A stretch of 34,999 bases of DNA, taken from IMG/VR virus record IMGVR_UViG_3300042397_000647, positions 1-34,999 of that record. The stretch is one strand, 5' to 3'. Below are positions 17,755 to 25,285 of this stretch, piece after piece. The notes below the pieces were generated by a model. That model worked only from the letters and a program-made list of their open reading frames with translations. It searched no databases and had not been told where the DNA came from. A program made the position numbers and the translations under genes. Position 1 is the stretch's first letter. Every line of letters starts with the position of its first letter. Origin of the DNA: a virus.

Positions 17755-17815
17755 AGAATAGCATTGCATTGGTATATATGTCAAGTCAGTTGACTGAAAT
17801 TGCATCTCATATATT
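17755..17815 (-). promoter_or_regulatory. Sigma70-type promoter and operator of the lysin cluster
   Basis: Minus strand: TTGACA (17779-17784), 18 bp, TATTCT (17755-17760). Just upstream stand TATGAGAT and TTTCAGTCAACT, shared with the blocks at 13613 and 14542 but on the opposite strand. Confidence 0.7.
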
Positions 17816-17923
17816 GATATATATAAAAATATTTTTAACCCCTAGACCGCTAAATAAAAGTTTGATACACTAGGACTTCATTCAAAAATAGCACCGCAAG
17901 GCGGAGAAAAGGTCGTATAATAA

Positions 17924-19858
17924 ATGTCGCAGACTATTGAAAATCCTTATGAAAATTTTATTGCTCTATCTAGATATGCAAAATGGGTAGAGGCAGAAGG
18001 TCGTAGAGAAACATGGGGAGAAACAGTAGATCGATATTTTTCTTTTATGACTAATCACTTAAAAACAAATCACAATTATATTCCAAATGAAAAGCTAGTT
18101 GCGGAATTAAAAGAGTTCGTATTTGAACGAAATGTAATGCCCTCCATGAGATCTGTTATGACCTCTGGAGCCGCACTTGAAAGAGATAATGTTGCTGGAT
18201 ATAATTGTGCATTTCTACCAGTTGATTCTCCTCGTTCATTTGATGAGACAATGTATGTACTTATGTGCGGAACTGGTGTTGGATTCTCAGTTGAATATAA
18301 ATACATTAATAAACTACCACCAGTGCCAGAAAAACTTGAAAAATCAGATACTGTAATTGTTGTTGAAGATTCAAAACAAGGTTGGGCTAAAGCTTATCGT
18401 GAATTACTTGCTTTGCTTTGGACAGGACACATTCCAGCAATTGATGTTTCTAAAGTTCGTCCAGCTGGAGCAAGACTTAAAACAATGGGTGGAAGATCTT
18501 CAGGTCCACAGCCATTAGTTAATCTTTTTGATTTTACTATTGCAAAATTTAAGAATGCGGCTGGAAGAAGCCTTAAGCCAATCGAATGCCATGACATTAT
18601 GTGCAAGATTGGTGAAGTAGTAGTTGTTGGAGGCGTAAGACGCTCAGCAATGATTTCTTTATCTAACATTAATGATATTGAAATGGCTCAAGCAAAAGCA
18701 GGAAATTGGTGGGAAGCAAGTCCACAACGTGCTTTGTCAAATAACTCTGTTGCGTATTCTCGTAAACCAGAGATGGAACAATTTATTGCAGAATGGAAGT
18801 CTTTATATGACTCAAAATCTGGCGAACGTGGAATCTATAATGTTGCGGCAGCGCAGGCGCAAGCAGCTAAATTTGGTCGTAGAAACCCTGAAATACATTA
18901 TGGAACGAACCCATGTTCAGAAATTATTCTTCGTCCTTATCAGTTTTGTAATCTTTCAGAAGTCGTATTACGTGAAAGTGATACAAAGGAAGATATCCAG
19001 CGCAAAGTTGAGCTCGCTACAATCCTTGGAACGTGGCAGTCAACCTTAACAGACTTCAAGTATCTTCGTAAAATATGGAAAGATAATACGGAAGAAGAAA
19101 GACTGCTTGGGGTATCTTTAACAGGACAGTTCGGACATAAGTTTATGTCTGGAAAGCAAGATATTATTGCTCTTGAAGCATTTTTAATGTCAATGCGTGA
19201 TCGTGCAAGAGAAGTAAATAAAGAAGAGTCTGGGAAAATTGGGATTCCTGAGTCTGCAGCTATTACATGCGTAAAGCCTTCTGGAACAGTGTCTCAATTG
19301 GTCGGGGTATCTTCAGGAATGCATCCATGGCATTCGCCATATTATATTCGTACAGTACGTGGCTCAAAGGGAGATCCAATTTCTACATTTTTAAAGGAAG
19401 TCGGAATTCCAGTAGAAGATGACGTAATGAAACCAAACGATACATACGTGTTTTCATTTCCAGTAAAAGCTCCAGAAGGAGCAATTGTTAGAAATGATTT
19501 AACAGCTATTGATCACCTTAACATTTGGTTAGTCTACCAGAGAGCCTGGTGCGAACACAAGCCTTCAATTACAGTTTCTGTAAAAGAAGATGAATGGATG
19601 GAGGTTGGAGCTTGGGTTTATAAAAACTTTGATGAGGTTTCTGGAATATCATTCTTGCCTCATTCGGAGCATACTTACAAGCAAGCTCCTTATCAGGAAG
19701 TTACAAAAGAAGAATATGATGCTCTTGTTGCAAAGATGCCTAAAAGTATTCGTTGGGAAGACTTGTCATTTTATGAGATAGAGGACGGAACTTCACCAAC
19801 AGCAACTCTAGCCTGTAGCTCAGATGGTAATTGCGAATTGGTAGATATTAGCGCATAG
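17924..19858 (+). CDS. nrdJ: Adenosylcobalamin-dependent ribonucleoside-triphosphate reductase (class II)
   Basis: 644 residues, monomeric RTPR type. C95 (AGYNCAF) and C342 form the redox pair. C331 in NPCSEI would carry the thiyl radical, with E333 beside it. The C331/E333/C342 spacing equals that of C408/E410/C419 in the Lactobacillus leichmannii enzyme. The C-terminal C631 and C637 are the shuttle cysteines. ECHDIMCKIGEVVVVGGVRRSA is typical of the family. It converts NTPs to dNTPs using coenzyme B12, independent of oxygen, to supply phage replication. A GGAGAAAAGG stretch 10-17 bases before the ATG serves as binding site. The TATAAT at 17916 is too near the ATG to be its promoter; TACACT near 17870 is a candidate. 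Confidence 0.93.
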   Translation: MSQTIENPYENFIALSRYAKWVEAEGRRETWGETVDRYFSFMTNHLKTNHNYIPNEKLVAELKEFVFERNVMPSMRSVMTSGAALERDNVAGYNCAFLPVDSPRSFDETMYVLMCGTGVGFSVEYKYINKLPPVPEKLEKSDTVIVVEDSKQGWAKAYRELLALLWTGHIPAIDVSKVRPAGARLKTMGGRSSGPQPLVNLFDFTIAKFKNAAGRSLKPIECHDIMCKIGEVVVVGGVRRSAMISLSNINDIEMAQAKAGNWWEASPQRALSNNSVAYSRKPEMEQFIAEWKSLYDSKSGERGIYNVAAAQAQAAKFGRRNPEIHYGTNPCSEIILRPYQFCNLSEVVLRESDTKEDIQRKVELATILGTWQSTLTDFKYLRKIWKDNTEEERLLGVSLTGQFGHKFMSGKQDIIALEAFLMSMRDRAREVNKEESGKIGIPESAAITCVKPSGTVSQLVGVSSGMHPWHSPYYIRTVRGSKGDPISTFLKEVGIPVEDDVMKPNDTYVFSFPVKAPEGAIVRNDLTAIDHLNIWLVYQRAWCEHKPSITVSVKEDEWMEVGAWVYKNFDEVSGISFLPHSEHTYKQAPYQEVTKEEYDALVAKMPKSIRWEDLSFYEIEDGTSPTATLACSSDGNCELVDISA

Positions 19859-19867
19859 TGGTACAAT
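19859..19867 (+). promoter_or_regulatory. Extended -10 promoter candidate
   Basis: TGGTACAAT immediately after the reductase stop, with a leader of about 58 bases and AAGGAGG before ATG 19931. Same TGNTACAAT form as at 438, 25242 and 29910. Confidence 0.5.
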
Positions 19868-19930
19868 AATATAATTGGGCTAACACCCAAAATTCCTGGG
19901 CTTCCCGCCTAGAAATAAGGAGGATCAAAA

Positions 19931-20164
19931 ATGGCAAAAGCTAAAGAAGATCTAAACGGAGATGGAAAGGTTACAATGCAAGAGAAGATTCTAGCAGCAC
20001 TAGCAAGTTATGGACGTCATTTTTTAGGAGCAGCAATTGCCCTATACATGACTGGCAACACTAGTCCAAGAGACCTACTATTGGGCGGATTTGCTGCCAC
20101 AGCACCCGTAATTTTGAAGGCATTAAACCCAAATGAGAAGTCATTCGGGTTTACAAACAAGTAA
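19931..20164 (+). CDS. Holin candidate with EF-hand-like start
   Basis: 77 residues. DLNGDGKVTMQEK at 7-19 is a calcium-binding EF-hand/dockerin-like loop. It is followed by two hydrophobic stretches (about 34-45 and 53-68) and a short polar tail. Small two-segment membrane proteins with a D-x-N-G-D-G-K-V-T start occur in actinophages near tail and lysis genes. A holin role is inferred from topology and location, not proven. Canonical AAGGAGG site. Confidence 0.6.
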   Translation: MAKAKEDLNGDGKVTMQEKILAALASYGRHFLGAAIALYMTGNTSPRDLLLGGFAATAPVILKALNPNEKSFGFTNK

Positions 20165-20183
20165 ACAAAAATAGTCAATTAGA

Positions 20184-20217
20184 AATACTCCTGTGCTAAA
20201 ATTAGTACAGGAGTATT
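20184..20217 (+). terminator. Hairpin after the holin candidate
   Basis: AATACTCCTGT with ACAGGAGTATT, eleven perfect pairs around a 12-base loop, followed by CCTATTTA. Its right arm leads into the AGGAG site of the next gene, so it may be an attenuator. Confidence 0.65.
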
Positions 20218-20239
20218 CCTATTTAGGAGACTATGGCAA

Positions 20240-20587
20240 ATGGCAGGACAAAAAAATTTCGACGTAGATCAAAATGCAACATTTAGCTTTGTAGTAGAAT
20301 ATAAAGACGAAAATGATAATGTGATTGATCTAACTGGCGCATCTGCAAAAATGCAGGTACGTGATGTAAAGGGTGGCTCTAAGCTAGCAGTAACTTTAAC
20401 ATCTCCAAGTGGTGGAATTGTAATAAACGGATCCCTTGGAAAATTAACTGTAACACTTACACCAACTCAAACAAATAAACTTTTTTATCCTAAGTCAGTA
20501 TATGACATAATGGTTGTAGATTCTAATGGTAATAAAATTAAGCTCCTTGAAGGGTTTATGACCCTAAATAGATCGGTAACTATATAG
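20240..20587 (+). CDS. Tail/baseplate appendage protein, BppU-N-like
   Basis: 115 residues, beta-rich: FDVDQNATFSFVVEYKDENDNVIDLTGASAKMQVRD, then KLTVTLTPTQTNKL. The D-Q-x-A-T-F-x-F ... D-L-T-G-x-x-x-x-M-x-V-R pattern is that of Ig-like domains in phage upper-baseplate and fibre adaptor proteins. A competing ATG at 20233 opens only a 17-codon frame. First gene of the fibre cluster; its stop touches the next GTG. Confidence 0.7.
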   Translation: MAGQKNFDVDQNATFSFVVEYKDENDNVIDLTGASAKMQVRDVKGGSKLAVTLTSPSGGIVINGSLGKLTVTLTPTQTNKLFYPKSVYDIMVVDSNGNKIKLLEGFMTLNRSVTI

Positions 20588-21027
20588 TGATTGAATCTGT
20601 AGTTGTTAAAGAGCAAATAAATAAAGTTGTAATTTCTTCTCCTGGACCCCAAGGTCCAAGAGGAAGAACCATACTTAATGGTACGGGAGACCCAGCAGCA
20701 AATCTAGGTCTTACTGGGGATTTTTATTTTGATACAACATCAGCAGCTTTTCACGGACCAAAAGTGTCTGACACTACTTGGTCGGGATCTAATAAGATAT
20801 TTCTAACAAATAACACGTTAGCTTATTCCTGGGAGCTATCTCAGCTTACAGGACCATCTAATGGAATTTATTCTCTTGTTATAACTCACGGACTAGGCTA
20901 TCAGCCAAACGTAACGGTTAAATCAAGCGCTGGAGATATTTTGGAAACTGGAATAGACTACAATAGTACTAATCAAATAACGCTGACAATGGCTCAACCA
21001 TTTTCAGGGACAGCATACCTGTCATAA
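20587..21027 (+). CDS. Tail-fibre protein with short collagen-like segment
   Basis: 146 residues from GTG 20587, overlapping the preceding stop. An N-terminal strand (MIESVVVKEQINKVVISS) leads to PGPQGPRGR, a short Gly-X-Y run, then TGDFYFDTTSAAFHGPK. A C-terminal beta domain has LVITHGLGYQPNVTVKSSAGD, akin to the end of the next protein. The Gly-X-Y run includes P-x-G triplets that a prolyl hydroxylase could use. Confidence 0.75.
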   Translation: MIESVVVKEQINKVVISSPGPQGPRGRTILNGTGDPAANLGLTGDFYFDTTSAAFHGPKVSDTTWSGSNKIFLTNNTLAYSWELSQLTGPSNGIYSLVITHGLGYQPNVTVKSSAGDILETGIDYNSTNQITLTMAQPFSGTAYLS

Positions 21028-21038
21028 GGAGATAGCAA

Positions 21039-22319
21039 ATGGCAAGAAAATTTTTAGTTAGCGTTGATCTCAACAAGAATGAGTTGCTCAATGCTAGAAT
21101 TCAAAACTTAGGCGCTGCGCCTTCAAATCCAGTATCAGGTCAGATATACTACAACACTGGTACAAATATTCTTTTCTTCTACAATGGATCAGAGTGGACC
21201 CCCACATCTGGATCTACAGAAGTTATTCAAGACGTAATTGGGTCAACCGTAGTTGCTGGAACTGGTTTAACAGCAACTTATAATGATCCAGCAGGTAGCC
21301 ATACAATCAGACTAAACGATACATCAGTCGTTGCTGGAACATATGGATCTACAACAAAGATTCCTTCATTTACAGTAGACGGACAAGGTCGTTTAACAGC
21401 TGCAAATGAAGCAGATGTAGCTACAAACCTCTCAATAGCTGGTGACACTGGAACAGACACAGTTAACTTATTAACTGATACATTAACTGTTGCAGGAGGA
21501 GAAGGAATTGATGTTGCTGTAACAGATAACACAATTACAGTTTCAGCTGAAGATGCAACCTATACAAATAAAGGTGTAGCTTCATTTAGTTCAACAGATT
21601 TTACAGTTACAGCAGGGGCAGTATCTCTTAATAAAGATCCAGTAATCACACTCTCAGGAGATGTGACTGGATCAGCAACAATGACCAATTTAGGTGATGT
21701 TACAATATCAACTACAATTGAGCCAAACTCTGTTGCATTAGGAACTGACACAACTGGAAGCTACATTTCAACAATTACTGGTACACCTGGTGAAATTATT
21801 GTTTCAGGTTCAGGATCAGAGTCAGCGGCAGTAACAATTGGATTACCAGATGATTTAACAGTTGCTGGAGACTTGACAGTAAATGGAAATCTTGATGTAC
21901 AGGGATCTATTAACTCAATCAGCACAACTGAAGTTAATATTGTTGATAATAAAGTTGTTCTCAATACAAATGTAACTGGAGCACCATCAGCAGATGCTGG
22001 TTTAAAGGTAAATCGTGGAACTTCAGCAGACGTAGAGTTGCTGTGGAATGAAACTTCAGATCAATGGACATTAACCAATGATGGAACAAATTATCATGAA
22101 ATTACAAGAAAGTATAAGACAACTCTTAATACATCAGCAACATCTTATACTGTAACTCATAATTTAGGTACAAAAGATATAGTCGTTTCTATATATGAAG
22201 TTGCTTCTCCATTTGCAGAAATTATTGCAGACGTAGAACATACATCAGATACAGCAGCAACAATTAAATTTGCAGTTGCACCAGCATCTGGAGAATATAG
22301 AGTAGTTGTAATAGGATAA
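21039..22319 (+). CDS. Tail-fibre protein, 426 residues
   Basis: N-terminus MARKFLVSVDLNKNELLNARIQNL, then PVSGQIYYNTGTNILFFYNGSEW, a small adaptor repeat seen in phage fibres (the G-Q-I-Y-Y-N-T...W motif). A long Thr/Val/Ala-rich beta shaft follows (VVAGTGLTATY, LTVAGGEGIDVAVTDNTITVS, DLTVAGDLTVNGNLDVQGSI). The C-terminal domain has YTVTHNLGTKDIVVSIYEVAS. An elongated trimeric fibre is likely. AAGGAGATAG before the ATG. Confidence 0.85.
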   Translation: MARKFLVSVDLNKNELLNARIQNLGAAPSNPVSGQIYYNTGTNILFFYNGSEWTPTSGSTEVIQDVIGSTVVAGTGLTATYNDPAGSHTIRLNDTSVVAGTYGSTTKIPSFTVDGQGRLTAANEADVATNLSIAGDTGTDTVNLLTDTLTVAGGEGIDVAVTDNTITVSAEDATYTNKGVASFSSTDFTVTAGAVSLNKDPVITLSGDVTGSATMTNLGDVTISTTIEPNSVALGTDTTGSYISTITGTPGEIIVSGSGSESAAVTIGLPDDLTVAGDLTVNGNLDVQGSINSISTTEVNIVDNKVVLNTNVTGAPSADAGLKVNRGTSADVELLWNETSDQWTLTNDGTNYHEITRKYKTTLNTSATSYTVTHNLGTKDIVVSIYEVASPFAEIIADVEHTSDTAATIKFAVAPASGEYRVVVIG

Positions 22320-22329
22320 GGATTTTAAA

Positions 22330-22707
22330 ATGGCCAAAAAGTTTAAGTCCTTATTAAATCTTCTTACACTTGCAGAAGATCCGCTTATCGGATCAACTGG
22401 AGATGTTTACTTTAATGTTACAAGTAAAAACATTAAGATATACAACGGTGCAGTGTGGGTTGACTTAACTCCAGGCTCTTCAGATCCCGCTCCATTCTAC
22501 ATGCACACACATACATACGACGGAGATGTTCATACTATTAACCTTCAGGAAACTATTAACTTTAATACTGATATTAATAATAATGCCAGCGTAGTAGAAA
22601 CAATTCCTGCTATAATTGGCATAGACGGTGGTTCTCCAACATCATCGTATGTAAAACCAAATTATACACAGTTAACATTGTTGGACGGAGGACAAATTGG
22701 CAACTAA
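22330..22707 (+). CDS. Short tail-fibre/adaptor protein, 125 residues
   Basis: MAKKFKSLLNLLTLAEDPLIGSTGDVYFNVTSKNIKIYNGAVWVDLTPGS: the same adaptor motif as the 5' end of the previous gene (G-x-V-Y-F-N...Y-N-G-x-W). It ends with a TQLTLLDGGQIGN cap. The 3' end supplies GGAGG for the next gene. Confidence 0.75.
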   Translation: MAKKFKSLLNLLTLAEDPLIGSTGDVYFNVTSKNIKIYNGAVWVDLTPGSSDPAPFYMHTHTYDGDVHTINLQETINFNTDINNNASVVETIPAIIGIDGGSPTSSYVKPNYTQLTLLDGGQIGN

Positions 22708-23242
22708 TTACCCAACATCTATAGATAATCTATCTAATCCAGAATCAAATGACTCAATGGCAGGCCATGCAGCATTGCATAGCAATGTAAATGACGCAAT
22801 TGAAGCCCTAGAGTTAAAGCTAGGAATTGATGGATCGACAGATGCAAATTCAATAGATTATAAAATCACACAACTTGAATCAAACTTGGCAGCCATTGAT
22901 TCCGAGAACGCAGCAGAGCTTCTTGGACTAGAAGGCAATAACGATCTTACAGTTTATGGTATTGAAAATCCAACAAGCATAGATTCATTTGCAAAGAGTG
23001 CCTGGAGAACCGTAAGGTATAACATCCAGGTAGTAAAAAACTCAGATGTTTACGCATCAGAAATACTAGCTTCACATAACGGAACAGACATTATGGTTTC
23101 AGAGTCAAACATAATATCAAACACAAACACAAGCTTATTTACTTATGCATTTGAAGAAAATTCAGGTATAATTAGTTTCAGAGTCACCCCTGTTTCTGGT
23201 TCAATCTCAGTAAGATTTATAAGAACAGCGCTTAAAGCATAA
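22697..23242 (+). CDS. Tail-fibre protein, 181 residues
   Basis: TTG start five bases after GGAGG, inside the end of the preceding gene. NYPTSIDNLSNPESNDSMAGHAALHSNVNDAIEALELKLG is a helical segment common at the base of phage fibres (N-D-A-I-E-A-L-E-x-K-L-G). The C-terminal domain (RYNIQVVKNSDVYASEILASHNGTD ... ISFRVTPVSGSISVRFIRT) is paralogous to the end of the next protein. Confidence 0.78.
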   Translation: MATNYPTSIDNLSNPESNDSMAGHAALHSNVNDAIEALELKLGIDGSTDANSIDYKITQLESNLAAIDSENAAELLGLEGNNDLTVYGIENPTSIDSFAKSAWRTVRYNIQVVKNSDVYASEILASHNGTDIMVSESNIISNTNTSLFTYAFEENSGIISFRVTPVSGSISVRFIRTALKA

Positions 23243-23268
23243 AAAAAGCAACAAGAGGAGTCATATAA

Positions 23269-24801
23269 ATGGCAACAGTAGTAAAAAACTTTAGAATTAA
23301 ATCAGGCCTTGTAGTTGAGGGTACAACAGGTACAATCAATGGCCAAAATATACTTACAGAGACAGGCGGAGATGCTTATATTCTCAACCTTGTAGGTGGA
23401 GCAACTCTTGTAAAATCAGTAGAGGCGACACAGCTTGAAGTAAGCGGCGCTGGAAAACTATCTGTAAAATCTGGCGTATTTGATGCAGCAGGCGCAGCAG
23501 CAGCAGCACAATCTGCAGCAGAAGCCACAGCAGCATCTGATGCCACATCAAAGGCTAACGCAGCACAATCTGCAGCAATTACAGCAGCAGCAACTGACGC
23601 AACCACTAAGGTAGCAGCAGAAGCAGCACTTAGAGTATCAGGAGATGCAGCTTCAGTTTCAACTGCAGCAGCAGACGCTACTACAAAGGCTAATGCCGCT
23701 CAGGCAGCTGCAGAAGCAACTGCAGCATCAGCACTTTCAACACATAACGCTGACACTACTAACGTACACGGAATTGCAGACACATCCTTATTAGCTACTA
23801 CATCAAATGTAGCAACCGCTAAGTCAGAAGCTATTTCTGCAGCAGCGACAGATGCTACAACCAAGGCAAATGCAGCGCAAGCAGCCGCAGAGGCCACCGC
23901 AGCATCAGCACTTTCAACTGCAATATCAACAGAGGTTTCAAATCGCAATACAGCAATTTCAGCTGCAGTAGATGGACTTGTAGACGGAGCTCCAAACCTA
24001 CTTAATACATTAAATGAATTAGCAGCAGCAATTAATGACGATGCTAATTACACAACAACTATTACAACTGCTCTCGGAACAAAGGCTAATTCAGCTGATG
24101 TAACTTCAGCAATTTCAACAGCAGCTTCAAATGCCGCTTCAGATGCTACAACCAAGGCCAATGCTGCTCAAGCAGCCGCAGAGGCCACCGCAGCATCTGC
24201 TCTCTCAACACACAGCTCTGACACTACTAACGTTCATGGAATTGCTGACACATCTCTATTGGCTACTACAGCAAATGTAGCAACAGCTAAATCAGAGGCA
24301 ATATCATCAGCTTCTACAGATGCTACCACTAAGGCCAACGCTGCTCAAGCAGCTGCAGAAGCCACAGCAGCAGCAGATGCTACAACCAAGGCCAATGCTG
24401 CTCAAGCAGCCGCAGAGGCCACCGCAGCGGCAGCTAATACTGCACAGCAAAATGGTACAACATCTTTTACAGCATTAAACGTTAACGACCAGGCGAAGCA
24501 AATTGCAGCCTCATCTTCTGGAACAGCAACAGTCGCTGGAACAGCTTATGAGTGGGCAAAGGCTGATTACCGTTCAGGTAAGTTCCTTGTTAAAATTGAT
24601 AATGAGACTCACAATGAAATATCAGAAATTCTAGTAACACTAGATTCATCAGATAACGTAGCAATTACAGAATATGCAATTGTTGGAACTAATGGATCAA
24701 GAGGAACAATTACAGCAGATGTTTCAGGTTCAAACGTAAGAATACGGGTTACTCCAGTAAATAACTCAACAGTTAAAGTATCTGGAACACTAATTAAATA
24801 A
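23269..24801 (+). CDS. Ala-rich repeat tail fibre, 510 residues
   Basis: N-terminus MATVVKNFRIKSGLVVEGTTG, paralogous to the gene at 24867. From about residue 70 come at least six copies of D-A-T-T-K-A-N-A-A-Q-A-A-A-E-A-T-A, interspersed with TNVHGIADTSLLATT: an alanine-rich coiled-coil shaft. The C-terminal domain (FLVKIDNETHNEISEILVTLDSSDNVAITEYAIVG...VRIRVTPVNNSTVKVSG) matches the previous gene. The DNA repeats invite length variation by recombination. Confidence 0.85.
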   Translation: MATVVKNFRIKSGLVVEGTTGTINGQNILTETGGDAYILNLVGGATLVKSVEATQLEVSGAGKLSVKSGVFDAAGAAAAAQSAAEATAASDATSKANAAQSAAITAAATDATTKVAAEAALRVSGDAASVSTAAADATTKANAAQAAAEATAASALSTHNADTTNVHGIADTSLLATTSNVATAKSEAISAAATDATTKANAAQAAAEATAASALSTAISTEVSNRNTAISAAVDGLVDGAPNLLNTLNELAAAINDDANYTTTITTALGTKANSADVTSAISTAASNAASDATTKANAAQAAAEATAASALSTHSSDTTNVHGIADTSLLATTANVATAKSEAISSASTDATTKANAAQAAAEATAAADATTKANAAQAAAEATAAAANTAQQNGTTSFTALNVNDQAKQIAASSSGTATVAGTAYEWAKADYRSGKFLVKIDNETHNEISEILVTLDSSDNVAITEYAIVGTNGSRGTITADVSGSNVRIRVTPVNNSTVKVSGTLIK

Positions 24802-24866
24802 TTAAATAAAAGGTAAGGGGTCCTTTCAAAACCCCACCAAAACAATTAGGGGATATGTGAACTTAA

Positions 24867-25232
24867 ATGGCAACAACAGATAAAAACTTTAGAGTAAAAA
24901 ATGGACTCAATGTAGCAGGTACTGCGACATTTGGGTCTAATGTCGTTTTGGGCGAGACACCTCTTAGATTTGACACAGTAACAAATAAACTACAGATCCA
25001 GCTAAATGGTACCTGGGTACCAGTGGCCTTGGCATCAGATATTCCAGACACATCTTCACAGATTAGTTTCATGGATATTGGCTTATCTATTGATTATAAC
25101 GGTCAACCAATATATACAGTCCAGGCAAACGGAGTAACACCTTCATCTACTAGCAAGTTTGTAGATGGCGGAACCCCGTCTTCAACAGATTCTGATGTTT
25201 CTATGGTATTTGATTCTGGGGTTATAGTTTAA
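24867..25232 (+). CDS. Short tail-fibre protein, 121 residues
   Basis: MATTDKNFRVKNGLNVAGTATFGSNVVLGETPLRFDTVTNKLQIQLNGTWVPV: the N-terminal adaptor of the Ala-rich fibre, then a strand-rich end. It may be a capping piece or a truncated fibre. The 65-bp gap before it has a weak GGGGT/ACCCC hairpin. Confidence 0.7.
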   Translation: MATTDKNFRVKNGLNVAGTATFGSNVVLGETPLRFDTVTNKLQIQLNGTWVPVALASDIPDTSSQISFMDIGLSIDYNGQPIYTVQANGVTPSSTSKFVDGGTPSSTDSDVSMVFDSGVIV

Positions 25233-25241
25233 AGCAATAAA

Positions 25242-25250
25242 TGATACAAT
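25242..25250 (+). promoter_or_regulatory. Extended -10 promoter candidate
   Basis: TGATACAAT inside AATAAATGATACAATA, shared almost exactly with the promoter at 29910. AAGGGG precedes ATG 25286. Confidence 0.5.
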
Positions 25251-25285
25251 AGCAGTATAAATCAAAAAATATAAGGGGTATTAAA

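Noticed and set aside
17870-17923. Cobalamin riboswitch before the B12-dependent reductase
   Set aside because: The leader is only about 50 bases and lacks a B12-box-like element; far shorter than known cobalamin riboswitches.
20233-20286. 17-codon frame from ATG 20233, out of frame with the baseplate-like gene
   Set aside because: Its start is close to AGGAG, but the overlapping 115-residue frame is clearly the conserved protein; left as a curiosity.
23376-23948. Long Ala/Val-rich minus-strand frames under the fibre genes
   Set aside because: Shadows of the GCA-rich repeats on the other strand; similar shadows occur at 26386-27204.
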